From Xanthomonas sacchari (GTDB lineage: Bacteria > Pseudomonadota > Gammaproteobacteria > Xanthomonadales > Xanthomonadaceae): a stretch of 64,000 bases of DNA. Positions 30,636 through 40,014 of the stretch are shown piece after piece. The stretch's first letter is position 1; each line of letters opens with the position of its first letter. The translations under genes and the position numbers were made by a program. The stretch lies in the NCBI RefSeq assembly GCF_024266585.1, contig NZ_CP100647.1, forward strand, positions 1,655,001 through 1,719,000, in the 5' to 3' direction. The notes under the pieces were generated by a model that worked only from the letters and a program-made list of their open reading frames with translations, did not search any database and was not told where the DNA came from.

Positions 30636-31068
30636 CGGTTGCGTGGCTTGCGTGAGGGGCGCTCATGGTCCGATCGAGCGATTTCGAGCATGTGACCGGG
30701 ATCTTGCGGATTCGTGCATCATGCGCAAATCGGCATGAATCGAGCCGGGGCGATGCCGCGAGCCACGCGCAGCGGCGACGGGTGGCGGGCGGACGAGGCG
30801 GAGGCACGGTGTTGGTGCGGCTGTCCGGGAGGGCGGTGGCGTGCGCGGCGTATGCGCCGTTGACGTCCGTGTCGGGCACGGATGCCTGCGTGCGCGGCGG
30901 ACTCGTCGTCGGGAGGGAATGTCCTTGCGTGGGCGCGCAGACGCACGCAGACGCCGCGCGGGGCACGCGACCACAGCCGGCGCTTCGCCGTGATGGCGCA
31001 CAACACGGGCAAACCGGCATCATCGCCGCTGCCGCCGCCGGCGGGCCCGCGATGGAACCTCCTGCCTG
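30636..31068. other. 433-bp divergent intergenic region
   Basis: Lies between the start of the minus-strand receptor and the start of the plus-strand antiporter, so it must contain both promoters. Only short partial dyads and no convincing gene, Pho box or RNA were seen. Confidence 0.5.
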
Positions 31069-32343
31069 ATGAGCCACGAACTGATCTACCTGCTGCTGAT
31101 CTTCGCCCTGCTGGTGATCCCGCGCGCGCTGCAGCGCTTCAAGATGCCGGCGCCGCTGACCTGCCTGCTGTTCGGCATCGTCGCGATGCTGGCGATGGGG
31201 CCGCGTGCGCACGATCCGGTGGTGACCCTGCTGGCCACGCTCGGCATCTCCTCGCTGTTCCTGTTCGCCGGCCTGGAAGTGGACCCGAAGGCACTGCGTC
31301 GCGGGCTGTGGCCGCTGCTGCTGCACCTGGTGGTGCGCGGGGGCACCCTGTTCGGCGTCGGCTGGCTGGCCTGGCGCTACGCCGGGTTGTCGTGGCAGGC
31401 GGCCGGATTGCTGGCGCTGGCCCTGCTGACGCCTTCCACCGGGTTCATCATCGAGTCGCTGGGGCGGCTGGGGCTGGACGAGGAGGAGCGGTTCTGGGTC
31501 ACCAGCAAGGCCATCGCCGGCGAACTGCTGGCGCTGGCGGCGCTGTTCGTGATCCTGCAGGCCGGCGATCCCTGGCAGATGGGGCTGTCCAGCCTGGCGC
31601 TGGTGGCGATGCTGGTCGGCCTGCCGCTGCTGTTCGTGGCCCTGGGGCGCTGGGTGGCGCCGCAGGCGCCGGGGTCGGAGTTCTCGCTGCTGGTGATGGT
31701 TGGCCTGATCGCCGCCTACATCACCTATGCGCTGGGCGTGTACTACCTGGTCGGTGCGTTCATCGCCGGGCTGGTGGCGCGGCTGCTGCGCCAGCGCATG
31801 CCGCTGCTGGCCTCCGACGAGAACCTGCAGGCGGTGCGCCTGTTCGCCTCGTTCTTCGTGCCGTTCTACTTCTTCAATGCCGGCACCAAGGTGCCCAGCG
31901 GCGCGCTGAGCCTGCAGGCGCTGGGTCTGGGCCTGGCCCTGACCGCCTGCGTGCTGCCGCTGCGCATCGGCATTCTGTGGCTGCAGCGGCGGGTGCTGTT
32001 CGGCGAGGGCGCGCGCAGCAGCCTGCGGGTGTCGCTGGCGCTGTCGCCGACGCTGATCTTCACCCTGGTCCTGGCCGGGATCCTGCGCGACCGTTTCGCC
32101 ATCGCCGATGCGCTGTTCGGCGCGCTGCTGCTGTACGCGGCCCTGACCACGCTGCTGCCGGCGCTGCTGCTGCGCATGCCCTTCGACGTCAGTCCGCTGG
32201 AAGCGGCGCCGGCCGCGCCGGCGGAGGCCGCGGCCGCGCGGGGACCGGACGAGCCGGTAGCCGAGGCGCCGCTGGAGGACGCGCCGACGCCGCCCGCAGA
32301 CGCGCCGGAGACCGCACCGCGCGCCCAGCCAGGGCCAGCATGA
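31069..32343 (+). CDS. CPA2-family cation:proton antiporter
   Basis: Inner-membrane antiporter of 424 aa with about 12 hydrophobic segments over residues 1-375 (start MSHELIYLLLIFALLVIP). Motifs include LFLFAGLEVDPKALRRG, LTPSTGFIIESLGRLG and YYLVGAFIAGLVARLL, as in Na+/H+ or K+/H+ exchangers of the CPA2 type. No RCK domain follows; instead a 50-residue Ala/Pro/Glu-rich tail. Ion specificity unknown. It may be cotranscribed with the fmdB gene 71 bp downstream. Confidence 0.85.
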   Translation: MSHELIYLLLIFALLVIPRALQRFKMPAPLTCLLFGIVAMLAMGPRAHDPVVTLLATLGISSLFLFAGLEVDPKALRRGLWPLLLHLVVRGGTLFGVGWLAWRYAGLSWQAAGLLALALLTPSTGFIIESLGRLGLDEEERFWVTSKAIAGELLALAALFVILQAGDPWQMGLSSLALVAMLVGLPLLFVALGRWVAPQAPGSEFSLLVMVGLIAAYITYALGVYYLVGAFIAGLVARLLRQRMPLLASDENLQAVRLFASFFVPFYFFNAGTKVPSGALSLQALGLGLALTACVLPLRIGILWLQRRVLFGEGARSSLRVSLALSPTLIFTLVLAGILRDRFAIADALFGALLLYAALTTLLPALLLRMPFDVSPLEAAPAAPAEAAAARGPDEPVAEAPLEDAPTPPADAPETAPRAQPGPA

Positions 32344-32414
32344 GCCGGGATGCTTGAAAGCCGGCGTGCGGCCCCCATACTGGCCGCCTCCGTTGCTTTC
32401 GCGTTTTTGCCGCC

Positions 32415-32753
32415 ATGCCGATCTACGCTTTCCAATGTGCCGCGTGCGGTCACAGCTTCGACCGCCTGCAGAAACTGTCCGATCCGGATCCGGAGACCTG
32501 TCCGTCCTGCGCCGCGCCAGCGGTCAAACGCCAGCTCACCGCGCCGGCGTTCCGCCTGTCCGGCAGCGGCTGGTACGAGACCGATTTCAAGAAGGACGGC
32601 GACAAGAAGCGCAACCTCGCCGAGTCCGGTAGTTCGGGTGGCAGCAGCGAGGCCAAGCCCGCGGTCGCCCCTGCGTCCGACACCTCGGCCAAGCCGGCAG
32701 CCGCCGCCACCCCGGCGCCGGCACCCGCCGCCGCCAAGCCTGCGGCGACCTGA
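32415..32753 (+). CDS. FmdB family zinc-ribbon protein
   Basis: 112 aa. The N-terminal 50 residues form the FmdB/CxxC zinc ribbon: MPIYAFQCAACGHSFDRLQ and DPETCPSCAAPAVKR, two Cys pairs for one Zn ion. The C-terminal half is a low-complexity Ala/Pro/Ser tail. FmdB-like genes often lie just before aspS in proteobacteria, as here with one antisense gene between. Regulatory role inferred from family; function not proven. Confidence 0.85.
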   Translation: MPIYAFQCAACGHSFDRLQKLSDPDPETCPSCAAPAVKRQLTAPAFRLSGSGWYETDFKKDGDKKRNLAESGSSGGSSEAKPAVAPASDTSAKPAAAATPAPAPAAAKPAAT

Positions 32754-32772
32754 GCCCCTCGCTCTGCTCCAC

Positions 32773-32840
32773 GTAGGAGCGGCTTCAGCCGCGACCGGGC
32801 GTTATCTGTAATGCCCGGTCGCGGCTGAAGCCGCGCCTAC
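32773..32840. repeat. REP-like palindrome, complete
   Basis: GTAGGAGCGGCTTCAGCCGC with GAC, core CGGGCGTTATCTGTAATGCCCG, and the inverted arm GTCGCGGCTGAAGCCGCGCC with TAC. The core is itself partly palindromic, so the whole element folds into one long hairpin. It may end the fmdB transcript. Confidence 0.88.
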
Positions 32841-32945
32841 GCGTATCCAAATCCAGGAGCCTGGAACGCCGCGCAGGCCTCCAAATCCAGGGGCCTGGAA
32901 GGCCGGGCCGCGTGCAACACGCCGCGGCCCGACGTTCGCATTGGC

Positions 32946-33896
32946 TCAGCGCGCGCCGAAGCGCGCCCGGCAGCCGCCGTTGACCCACACCGTATTGCCT
33001 TCGTAGCCCCAGCTGCGGCCTTCCGCGCAGGTGGTGCCGGACAACTGCTCGATCAGCACCGGGCGGCCCTGGCGGCGGTCCCAGGCGCAGGTGCGCAGGC
33101 GCTTGTCGTCGCTGCTGCAGGTTACCGTGTAGCCGCTGTCCAGCGGCGGCCGGCCCGGTCCCCAGCCGCCGCCGCCGCGGCCCTCGGCAAACTCGCCGCG
33201 GCAGCCGTCGTCGACCCACACCGCGCCATCGCGTGAGCCCCAGGTACGGCCCTCGATGCAGCGGGTGTCCGACAGCTGCCGCACCAGCGTGGCGTTGCGC
33301 CAGCCGGTCGGGCACACGCGCTGGCGCTGGTCCTGGCTCTCGCAGCGCACGGTGCCGGCGGCGCCGCCACTGCCGCCGCCGCCCCAGTTGCCGCCCCAGC
33401 CGCCGCGACCTTCGACGAAGCGACCGCGGCAACCCTGGTCCACCCACACCACCCCGGGCGCCGAGCCCCAGGTGCGGCCTTCGATGCAGGGCGAATCGGA
33501 GAGGGTGCCGACCAGCCGGGCAGGCCCGCGGAACGGGGTTGCGCACTGCTGGCGCCGGCGATCGTTGCTGGAGCAGGCGACGGTGCGGCCGTCGAAGCCC
33601 GGTTCCTGCCGCCAGCCGCCGCCGCTGCCGCGCAGCGAGGTGGCGATGTCCTGCTGGATGTTGCCGAAGCCCCAGCCACGGTCGATCTGGTCCAGGTAGA
33701 ACTCGAGCTGGTCGTCGGGAATCTGCCGGCCGCGCGACTGGTCGGCGTATTCGCGCTCGATCACCCGGACCCGGCCGGGGATCGACAGTTGCCGCAGGTC
33801 CTGCGGGGCGTAGGCGCGGGCGCTCTGGGCCGCGGCCGGGGCGCTGGCCAGGGCCAGCGCGGCGATCACCAGCCAGGTGCCAAGGGGCTTCAACAT
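32946..33896 (-). CDS. Secreted protein with three DUF3011 repeats
   Basis: 316 aa from ATG 33896 (SD GGAGGAG). Signal peptide to APAAAQ. Three homologous modules follow a short N-terminal region: about residues 105-165, 180-235 and 250-315, each with CxxxDxRxxxC, the pattern LSDxxCIEGRTWG and VWVDxGCRGxF. These are DUF3011 repeats, with four Cys per module that can form disulfides. Gly-rich linkers (GGWGGNWGGGGSGG) separate them. Periplasmic or surface-bound; molecular function unknown. Confidence 0.85.
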   Translation of the reverse strand: MLKPLGTWLVIAALALASAPAAAQSARAYAPQDLRQLSIPGRVRVIEREYADQSRGRQIPDDQLEFYLDQIDRGWGFGNIQQDIATSLRGSGGGWRQEPGFDGRTVACSSNDRRRQQCATPFRGPARLVGTLSDSPCIEGRTWGSAPGVVWVDQGCRGRFVEGRGGWGGNWGGGGSGGAAGTVRCESQDQRQRVCPTGWRNATLVRQLSDTRCIEGRTWGSRDGAVWVDDGCRGEFAEGRGGGGWGPGRPPLDSGYTVTCSSDDKRLRTCAWDRRQGRPVLIEQLSGTTCAEGRSWGYEGNTVWVNGGCRARFGAR

Positions 33897-34053
33897 GGGT
33901 TCTCTCCTCCCCGTGAATGGTGCGCGGACTATAGCCGCAGGCCAACTTAAGCCAGGATGAGTCATGCGCGATTTGCCCGGGCCGACGCGCCGCCGCAGAA
34001 TACCGGGCTTGCCGGCGCCTTCTGCGCCGGCCGCCCCCTGTTTGGAGCTAGCG

Positions 34054-35805
34054 ATGCGTACCCACTTCTGCGGCCTGGTCGACGAGACCCTGATCGGCCA
34101 AACCGTCACCCTGGCCGGCTGGACCGACGTGGCCCGCAACCTCGGCGGCGTGTGCTTCATCGACTTGCGCGACCACGAAGGCATCGTGCAGGTGATGGTG
34201 GAGCCGGAGAACGCGGACGTGTTCAAGGTCGCCGCCAGCCTCGGCTACGAGGACGTGCTGCAGGTCGAGGGCGTGGTGCGCGCGCGGCATGCGGTCAACG
34301 ACAAACTGCGCAGCGGCAAGGTCGAGGTGATCGCCACGTCCATCAGCGTGCTCAACAAGGCCGCGCCGCTGCCGTTCCATGCGCACGAGAACCCGGGCGA
34401 GGAGACCCGCCTGAAGTACCGGTATCTGGACCTGCGCCGCCCGGAGATGCAGCGCATGCAGCGCACCCGCATCAAGCTGGTGCAGGCGCTGCGCCGCTAC
34501 CTGGACGAGCGCGGCTTCCAGGACATCGAGACGCCGATCCTGACCAAGGCCACCCCCGAAGGCGCGCGCGACTTCCTGGTGCCGGCGCGCATGCACCCGG
34601 GCGAGTTCTACGCGTTGCCGCAGTCGCCGCAGCTGTTCAAGCAGATCCTGATGGTGGCCGGCTTCGACCGCTACTACCAGATCGCGCGCTGCTTCCGCGA
34701 CGAGGCCCTGCGCGCCGACCGCCAGCTCGAGTTCACCCAGCTGGACATGGAGTTCGCCTTCGTCCGCGAGCGCGACGTGCAGGACTTCGTCGAGGCGATG
34801 GTCCGCGCCATCTTCAAGGAAGTGGTCGACGTCGAGCTGGACGCCAGCTTCCCGCGCATGACCTGGGCCGAGGCCATGCGCCGCTACGGCTCGGACAAGC
34901 CGGACCTGCGCATCGCACTTGAGCTGACCGACGTGGCCGAACTGGTCAAGGACAGCGACTTCGCGGTGTTCAGCGCCGCCGCCGGCGACCCGGACGGCCG
35001 CGTCGCCGCGCTGCGCATTCCCGGCGGCGCCAGCCTCTCGCGCAAGCAGATCGACGAGTACGCCGCGCATGCCGCCAAGTACGGCGCCAAGGGCCTGGCC
35101 TACGTCAAGATCGCCGACAGCGGCGAGATCAGCTCGCCGATCCAGAAGTTCTTCGGCGAGGCCGCGTTCGCCGCGCTGCTCGCCCATGTCGGCGCCGGCA
35201 ACGGCGACATCGTGTTCTTCGGCGCCGGCGCCTACGGCAAGGTCTCCGACTTCATGGGCGCGCTGCGCCTGAAGGCCGGCAAGGACTTCAACCTCATTGC
35301 CGATGGCTGGCGTCCGCTGTGGGTCACCGACTTCCCGATGTTCGAGTGGGACGAGGAGGCGCAGCGCTACGTCGCCCTGCATCACCCGTTCACCGCGCCG
35401 GCGGTGGACGACATCGCCGAGCTGCGCACGCACGCCAAGACCGCGGTGTCGCGCGGTTACGACATGGTGCTCAACGGCAACGAGATCGGTGGCGGTTCGA
35501 TCCGCATCCACCGCCCGGACATGCAGAGCGCGGTGTTCGAGCTGCTCGGCATCGGCGCCGAGGAAGCGCGCGCCAAGTTCGGCTTCCTGCTCGATGCGCT
35601 GAACTACGGCGCGCCGCCGCACGGCGGCATCGCCTTCGGCATCGACCGCATCGCCGCGCTGATGGCCGGCACCGAGTCGATCCGCGACGTGATCCCGTTC
35701 CCCAAGACCACCGGCGCGCAGGACCTGATGACCGATGCGCCGTCGCCGATCGCCGACGCGCAGCTGGCGGAAGTGCACGTGCAGGTGCGCCCGCAGGCGC
35801 AGTGA
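34054..35805 (+). CDS. aspS: Aspartyl-tRNA synthetase
   Basis: Class II synthetase that charges tRNA-Asp, 583 aa, matching the bacterial size of about 590. The N-terminal OB-fold anticodon domain starts [20 protein letters not shown]; the catalytic core has motif 2 as [20 protein letters not shown] and motif 3 as [14 protein letters not shown], with the bacterial insertion (GAD) domain between. The ATG at 34054 has TTGGAG at 7 bp; an in-frame start at 33964 would add 30 unlikely residues. Two small genes follow closely and may be cotranscribed. Confidence 0.97.
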   Translation: MRTHFCGLVDETLIGQTVTLAGWTDVARNLGGVCFIDLRDHEGIVQVMVEPENADVFKVAASLGYEDVLQVEGVVRARHAVNDKLRSGKVEVIATSISVLNKAAPLPFHAHENPGEETRLKYRYLDLRRPEMQRMQRTRIKLVQALRRYLDERGFQDIETPILTKATPEGARDFLVPARMHPGEFYALPQSPQLFKQILMVAGFDRYYQIARCFRDEALRADRQLEFTQLDMEFAFVRERDVQDFVEAMVRAIFKEVVDVELDASFPRMTWAEAMRRYGSDKPDLRIALELTDVAELVKDSDFAVFSAAAGDPDGRVAALRIPGGASLSRKQIDEYAAHAAKYGAKGLAYVKIADSGEISSPIQKFFGEAAFAALLAHVGAGNGDIVFFGAGAYGKVSDFMGALRLKAGKDFNLIADGWRPLWVTDFPMFEWDEEAQRYVALHHPFTAPAVDDIAELRTHAKTAVSRGYDMVLNGNEIGGGSIRIHRPDMQSAVFELLGIGAEEARAKFGFLLDALNYGAPPHGGIAFGIDRIAALMAGTESIRDVIPFPKTTGAQDLMTDAPSPIADAQLAEVHVQVRPQAQ

Positions 35806-35838
35806 TCCCTTTCTTCCAACTGTAGCGCAGGCCAGTAC

Positions 35839-36141
35839 ATGAGCGAGACCGCATTCAACCTGGAGTGGGAAACCCTCGGCAACGAGGGCGCCGTGGAGAC
35901 CATCGTCACCCAGCGCGCGCGCGTGTTCGGCGGCTGGCTGGTGCGCGCCGGCAGCGGCGCCAACGCGCCGCTGGCGTTCGTGCCGGATCCGGAAGGCCGT
36001 TGGGACGGCGAGGACTTCGGCGAGGACGATTACGAGTACGAGGAAGACGAAGAGGAAGAGGAAGAAGAGGACGAGGACGAGGACGAGGAAGAAGGCGACG
36101 ACGAGGACGACGGCGCCGACGCTGCGCACCCGGTGCGCTGA
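35839..36141 (+). CDS. Small protein with very acidic C-terminal tail
   Basis: 100 aa; the N-terminal 55 residues look like a small beta-rich domain (NLEWETLGNEGAVETIVTQR), and residues 55-93 are almost only Asp/Glu. It starts 33 bp after aspS and is followed 3 bp later by the GNAT gene, so the three are likely one transcript. Family not recognised. The charged tail could bind basic proteins or cations, or interact with ribosomal surfaces; that is guesswork. Confidence 0.7.
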   Translation: MSETAFNLEWETLGNEGAVETIVTQRARVFGGWLVRAGSGANAPLAFVPDPEGRWDGEDFGEDDYEYEEDEEEEEEEDEDEDEEEGDDEDDGADAAHPVR

Positions 36142-36144
36142 GCC

Positions 36145-36663
36145 GTGCGCATCCGCCGTGCCACGCCGGACGATGCCGCGGCGGTGACCCGCATCGCCGC
36201 GGCCACCTTCTGCGAAACCTTCGGCCATCTGTATCCCGCGCAGGACCTGCAGGCCTTTCTCGACGAGGCCTATTCGCTGGAGCGCGCCCAGGTGGTGCTG
36301 GCGCATCCGGACTACGCGATCTGGCTGGTCGAGCACGACGGCGCCGTGGTCGGGCACGCCGCGGCCGGCCCTTGCGGCCTGCCGCATGCCGAGGTGCGTC
36401 CCGGCGACGGCGAACTGAAGCGGCTGTACCTGCTGCGCGCGCACCAGAACGGCGGTTGGGGCGGCCGTTTGTTCGACGCCGCCCTGGCCTGGCTGGAGCG
36501 CGATGGCCCGCGCACGCTGTGGATCGGCGTGTGGTCGGAGAACCTCGGCGCGCAGCGCTTCTACGCGCGTTACGGCTTCGAGAAGGTCGGTACCTACGAA
36601 TTTCCGGTGGGGCAGGTGCGCGATCTCGAATTCATCCTGCGGCGTCCGCCGCGCGCGGCCTGA
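36145..36663 (+). CDS. GNAT-family N-acetyltransferase
   Basis: 172 aa cytosolic acetyltransferase using acetyl-CoA. GNAT motifs: start MRIRRATPDDAAAVTRIAA, the acetyl-CoA loop region LKRLYLLRAHQNGGWGGRLF (variant of Q/RxxGxG/A) and the motif B segment LWIGVWSENLGAQRFYARYG with GFEKVGTY. The start is GTG three bases after the previous stop, suggesting translational coupling. Substrate unknown. Confidence 0.88.
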   Translation: MRIRRATPDDAAAVTRIAAATFCETFGHLYPAQDLQAFLDEAYSLERAQVVLAHPDYAIWLVEHDGAVVGHAAAGPCGLPHAEVRPGDGELKRLYLLRAHQNGGWGGRLFDAALAWLERDGPRTLWIGVWSENLGAQRFYARYGFEKVGTYEFPVGQVRDLEFILRRPPRAA

Positions 36664-36725
36664 CGCCCGCAGGGCATTTCGAATCAGCTGCTTCCGCGAC
36701 ACGCAAGCCGGATGCAGTGTGACTT

Positions 36726-36792
36726 GCAGGAGCGGCTTCAGCCGCGACGGGCTGTATCGGGAACGCGTCGTCGCGGCTGAAGCCGCTCCTAC
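36726..36792. repeat. REP-like palindrome, complete
   Basis: GCAGGAGCGGCTTCAGCCGC with GAC, core of about 20 nt, right arm GTCGCGGCTGAAGCCGCTCC with TAC. The preceding segment GACACGCAAGCCGGATGCAG (36698-36717) recurs, inverted, beside the REP at 51926, so the repeated unit is larger than the palindrome. Confidence 0.88.
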
Positions 36793-36902
36793 GTGACGTG
36801 TGCTGGCGTGATTAGGGGGGCGCTGCACGCGAGTGCCGCGTCGACACCGCGGCAACGGCGGCGCGCTAGAGTGCAGTCCTGTCCAGCTTCGAGGAGAGCG
36901 CC

Positions 36903-37214
36903 ATGTTCCGACCGTGGATGGGAATCGCCGCCGTGGTGCCGCTGCTGGCCGCATGCGCGCCACCAGCCTCGTTGCAGCCGGCCAGCGCAGGGCCGAGCGT
37001 GCAGGGCGATGGCCGCTGCAATGTCGAGGCGGTGGCCTGGGCCGTAGGCCAGGAAGCCACCCAGGCGACCATGAGCCGGGTCTGGAAGGAGAGCGGGGCC
37101 GGCGTGGTGCGGCCGATCGCGCCGGGTCAGGCGGTGACCCGCGATCTGCGCCTGGACCGGCTCAACGTGTATCTGGATGGCAGCAATCGCATCCTCCGCA
37201 CCACCTGCGGTTGA
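36903..37214 (+). CDS. Peptidase inhibitor I78 family lipoprotein
   Basis: 103 aa. Lipobox LLAAC puts the lipidated Cys at residue 18. The mature part fits the I78 inhibitor family, with GRCNVEAVAWAVGQEAT, IAPGQAVTRDLRLDRLNVYLD and the final TTCG, including the two Cys expected to pair. Predicted to be anchored in the outer or inner membrane facing the periplasm, blocking a serine protease there. It is followed 7 bp later by a hydrolase gene. Confidence 0.87.
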   Translation: MFRPWMGIAAVVPLLAACAPPASLQPASAGPSVQGDGRCNVEAVAWAVGQEATQATMSRVWKESGAGVVRPIAPGQAVTRDLRLDRLNVYLDGSNRILRTTCG

Positions 37215-37221
37215 GCCTCAC

Positions 37222-37848
37222 ATGGCCGCCGCGCCGCAGGTGCTGTTGCTGCACGGCATCTGGAACGCGCGGCCGTGGCTGCTGCCGCTGGCATTGCGCC
37301 TGCGCCGCGATGGCTGGCGCGTCGCCAGCTTCGGCTATTCCACCGCTTTCGGCGGTGCCGAGGCCGCGCTGCCACGGCTGCACGCGCGCATCGAGCGTCT
37401 GGCTGCCGCCGGTCCGGTGGCGCTGGTCGGCCACAGCCTCGGCGGCCTGATCGCGTTGCAGGCCTTGCGCCAGGCGCCGTCGCTGCCGGTGACCCGGGTG
37501 GTCTGCCTGGGCAGTCCGTTGGCGGGCAGCGCCGTTGCGCGCGCCTTGGCGCAACGGCGGCTCGGACGGGCGCTGGGCCGCAGCGCGACGCTGCTGCAGC
37601 AGGGCGTGGCGCGTTGGGAAGGCGCGGCCGAGGTCGGCATGATCGCCGGCACGGTGGCGCGCGGGCTGGGCGCGCGCTTCGCGGCGCTGGGGCCGCAGTC
37701 CGACGGCAGCGTGGCCCTGGCCGAGACCCGCGTGCCCGGCCTGGGCGACCACTGCCAGGTGCGCGCCAGTCACAGCGGCCTGCTGTTCTCGGCGCAGGCC
37801 GCGCGGCAGACCGCCGCCTTCCTGCGCGACGGTCGGTTCGGCGTCTGA
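37222..37848 (+). CDS. Small alpha/beta hydrolase (lipase/esterase-like)
   Basis: 208 aa from the ATG at 37222, 7 bp after the inhibitor gene. Alpha/beta hydrolase pattern: VLLLHGIWNARPW (oxyanion region), nucleophile elbow GHSLGG, late His in LGDHCQVRASHSG. No signal peptide is evident. It resembles small cytosolic lipase-like hydrolases of unknown substrate. It probably shares a transcript with the I78 lipoprotein. Confidence 0.8.
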   Translation: MAAAPQVLLLHGIWNARPWLLPLALRLRRDGWRVASFGYSTAFGGAEAALPRLHARIERLAAAGPVALVGHSLGGLIALQALRQAPSLPVTRVVCLGSPLAGSAVARALAQRRLGRALGRSATLLQQGVARWEGAAEVGMIAGTVARGLGARFAALGPQSDGSVALAETRVPGLGDHCQVRASHSGLLFSAQAARQTAAFLRDGRFGV

Positions 37849-37935
37849 GCTCCACCGCCGGAACCGGGCATCCCGCGGTGCCGGCCGGCGCCGTATCGCG
37901 ATCGCCTTGGCGCCGGCACCGGGCGGCGACGTCCC

Positions 37936-38838
37936 TCAGGGCGTCACGAAGGTCTTCAGCCAGTCCAGGGTGGGGTTGAGCGCCCAGGCGGCGGTGCCGC
38001 TGCGGTAGTTGCCGTCGACCAGAATGCCCGCGCACTGGGTGCCGGGGTAGCCGCCGAAGCCCATGAAGCAGTGGTCGGCGTAGAGGTCCTGCACCTCGCG
38101 GTCCTTGACGATGTACCAGCCGCTGCCGTTGCTGCGGAAGCACGACTGCTGCCCGTCGCAGCGCAGGCCGGTGACCAGTTGTGCCTGCGTGCGGGCGATG
38201 TTCTCGGTGCCGCCGACGAACATGTCGCGCTCGCCGTTGATGATGCGCAGGCGATCGGACGGCAGCGAGTGGTTGCCGTCGGCGATGCAGGACGCCAGGT
38301 TGTAGTAGGCGGTGTAGGTCGCGCCGGTGCCCTGGCCGAACGAGGCGGCGACCCGGGGATCGTAGTCGTGCGCCAGCACCGAGATGATCGAGCCCTGGCT
38401 GAGCCCGCCGGTCACCACGCCCTTGGAACAGTCGGCCTTGTCGCGGGCGCATAGTTGGGCGATGGCGCTGTTGAGATTCTGCGCATCGAAGATGGCCTTG
38501 GCACGGTTGCCGATGACGCCGCAGCTGCCGAAGCTGGTGTTGTCGTACTCCACCGAGGCCGCCACGAAGCCCTTGGCCGCCGCGGCATTCACTGCGGCCA
38601 TCGCCCAGTTGCTCTGGTAGTTCTCGCCGGTCCCGCCGATATGCACGTAGACCGGGTACTTGCCCGTCGCGCGGGGTTCCTGGCCGCTGATCGAATAGGT
38701 GGTGTAGCCGGCGCTGTAGCGGCCCCTGAAGGCATCGGTCTGGGCGCTGGCCAGGCCCGGGGCGGCGAGGGCGAGCAGGCCCACGCAGCGCAGGGCCAGC
38801 GACAGGAAGGGGGCGGGTGCGGGGGTGGTGCGGGACAT
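37936..38838 (-). CDS. Secreted alpha/beta hydrolase
   Basis: 300 aa with signal peptide to GLASAQ; SD AAAAGGAG before the ATG. Alpha/beta fold: PVYVHIGGTGENY (oxyanion region), nucleophile in TGGLSQGS (GxSxG), acid and base probably within ERDMFVGG and the C-terminal HCFMGFGG. Several Cys pairs (FGSCG, LCARDKADC, LRCDGQQSC) suggest disulfides outside the cytoplasm. Substrate unknown. It converges on the previous hydrolase gene. Confidence 0.75.
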   Translation of the reverse strand: MSRTTPAPAPFLSLALRCVGLLALAAPGLASAQTDAFRGRYSAGYTTYSISGQEPRATGKYPVYVHIGGTGENYQSNWAMAAVNAAAAKGFVAASVEYDNTSFGSCGVIGNRAKAIFDAQNLNSAIAQLCARDKADCSKGVVTGGLSQGSIISVLAHDYDPRVAASFGQGTGATYTAYYNLASCIADGNHSLPSDRLRIINGERDMFVGGTENIARTQAQLVTGLRCDGQQSCFRSNGSGWYIVKDREVQDLYADHCFMGFGGYPGTQCAGILVDGNYRSGTAAWALNPTLDWLKTFVTP

Positions 38839-39122
38839 GGGGGGGTCTCCTTTTAGTGCGATGGAAGGCGGGCGCGACTGACGCGTTCAGCCTCCCGGTG
38901 GGGCATGACAGTTCTGGCAGCGATGCGGCGCGCATGGGTAGACAGTCCGCCAATGTTTGACTGGCAGCACGGGCTGGCGCGCGCCGGAGCGGGCGCCGCC
39001 CGGGGAACGGGCTGCATGCGCCGGTCGCACGCGCGGTCGGTCGTCGGCGCGGCTGGACCGCGGGATGTGCGCGGCATCAGGTAAAATCTGCGCCCTGTCC
39101 TTACAACTGTCCGGAACGCCCC

Positions 39123-39857
39123 ATGGGTAGAGGCCCCTCGATCGAAGCCCGCAAGAACGCATCCGATGCGAAGCGCGGCAAGATTTTCACCAAGATCATC
39201 CGCGAGATCGGCGTCGCCGCGCGCGCCGGCGGCGGCGATCCGTCCAACAACCCGCGGCTGCGCGTGGCGATGGACAAGGGGCTGGCCTCGAACATGTCCA
39301 AGGACGTGATCGAGCGCGCGATCAAGAAGGCCACCGGCGAACTGGAAGGCGTGGAGTACGAGGAAGTGCGCTACGAGGGCTACGCCCCGGGCGGCGTGGC
39401 GGTGATCGTGGATTGCCTGACCGACAACCGCGTGCGCACCGTGGCCGACGTGCGCCATGCCTTCAGCAAGTGCGGCGGCAACATGGGCACCGATGGCTCG
39501 GTGGCCTTCATGTTCAAGCGCCTGGGCGTGCTCAGCTTCGCCGCCGGCGCCGACGAGGAGAAGATCACCGAAGCGGCGATCGAGGCCGGTGCCGACGACA
39601 TCGTGGTCTACCCCGAGGACGGCGCGATCGACGTGCTGACCGCGCCTGAGGCGTTCCAGGCGGTCAAGGACGCCATGGACGCGGCCGGCCTGGCCGCCGA
39701 CCACGCCGAAATCACTTTCCGCGCCGACAACGACATCGCCGTGGACGGCGACACCGCGGTGCAGGTACGCAAGCTGCTGGACATGCTGGAAGACCTGGAC
39801 GACGTGCAGAACGTCTATTCCAACGTGGACCAGGCCGCGCTGAGTGACGGGGGCTGA
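39123..39857 (+). CDS. yebC: YebC/PmpR family DNA-binding or translation factor
   Basis: 244 aa TACO1/YebC family protein, full length. It starts [20 protein letters not shown], the variant of the usual GHSKWANIKHRK start seen in xanthomonads, followed by [20 protein letters not shown] and the [16 protein letters not shown] block. Members were described as transcription regulators and more recently as factors relieving ribosome stalling. The gene leads the ruv genes. TAAAAT at 39082-39087 is a possible -10 box. Confidence 0.95.
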   Translation: MGRGPSIEARKNASDAKRGKIFTKIIREIGVAARAGGGDPSNNPRLRVAMDKGLASNMSKDVIERAIKKATGELEGVEYEEVRYEGYAPGGVAVIVDCLTDNRVRTVADVRHAFSKCGGNMGTDGSVAFMFKRLGVLSFAAGADEEKITEAAIEAGADDIVVYPEDGAIDVLTAPEAFQAVKDAMDAAGLAADHAEITFRADNDIAVDGDTAVQVRKLLDMLEDLDDVQNVYSNVDQAALSDGG

Positions 39858-39866
39858 AGCCATGAC

Positions 39867-40014
39867 GACCGGGACCCGGGGCCCAAGACCCGGAACCCGG
39901 AGCGGCGCCGTGCCGGTGCCGGAGGCATTGCCGACATCAATGGCGGCAGCGAGCAGCGATGCTCGGGTGACCGGCGTTTTCCCGATTCCCGACTCCCGAA
40001 TCCCCAATCCCGGC
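39867..40014. repeat. Heptamer-arm repeat at yebC/ruvC junction
   Basis: Left arm of GGGACCCGGG/GGAACCCGG-type units (39867-39905, diverged), right arm TTCCCGATTCCCGACTCCCG and following CAATCCC (39977-40014). The right arm ends six bases before the codon where RuvC homologues start; the element therefore provides the start codon and N-terminus of ruvC here. Confidence 0.75.

Noticed and set aside
34048-36963. Minus-strand open frame of 971 codons opposite aspS and followers
   Set aside because: aspS is certain; the opposite frame has no motif and includes a translated acidic-tail complement (long Leu/Val/Phe runs).
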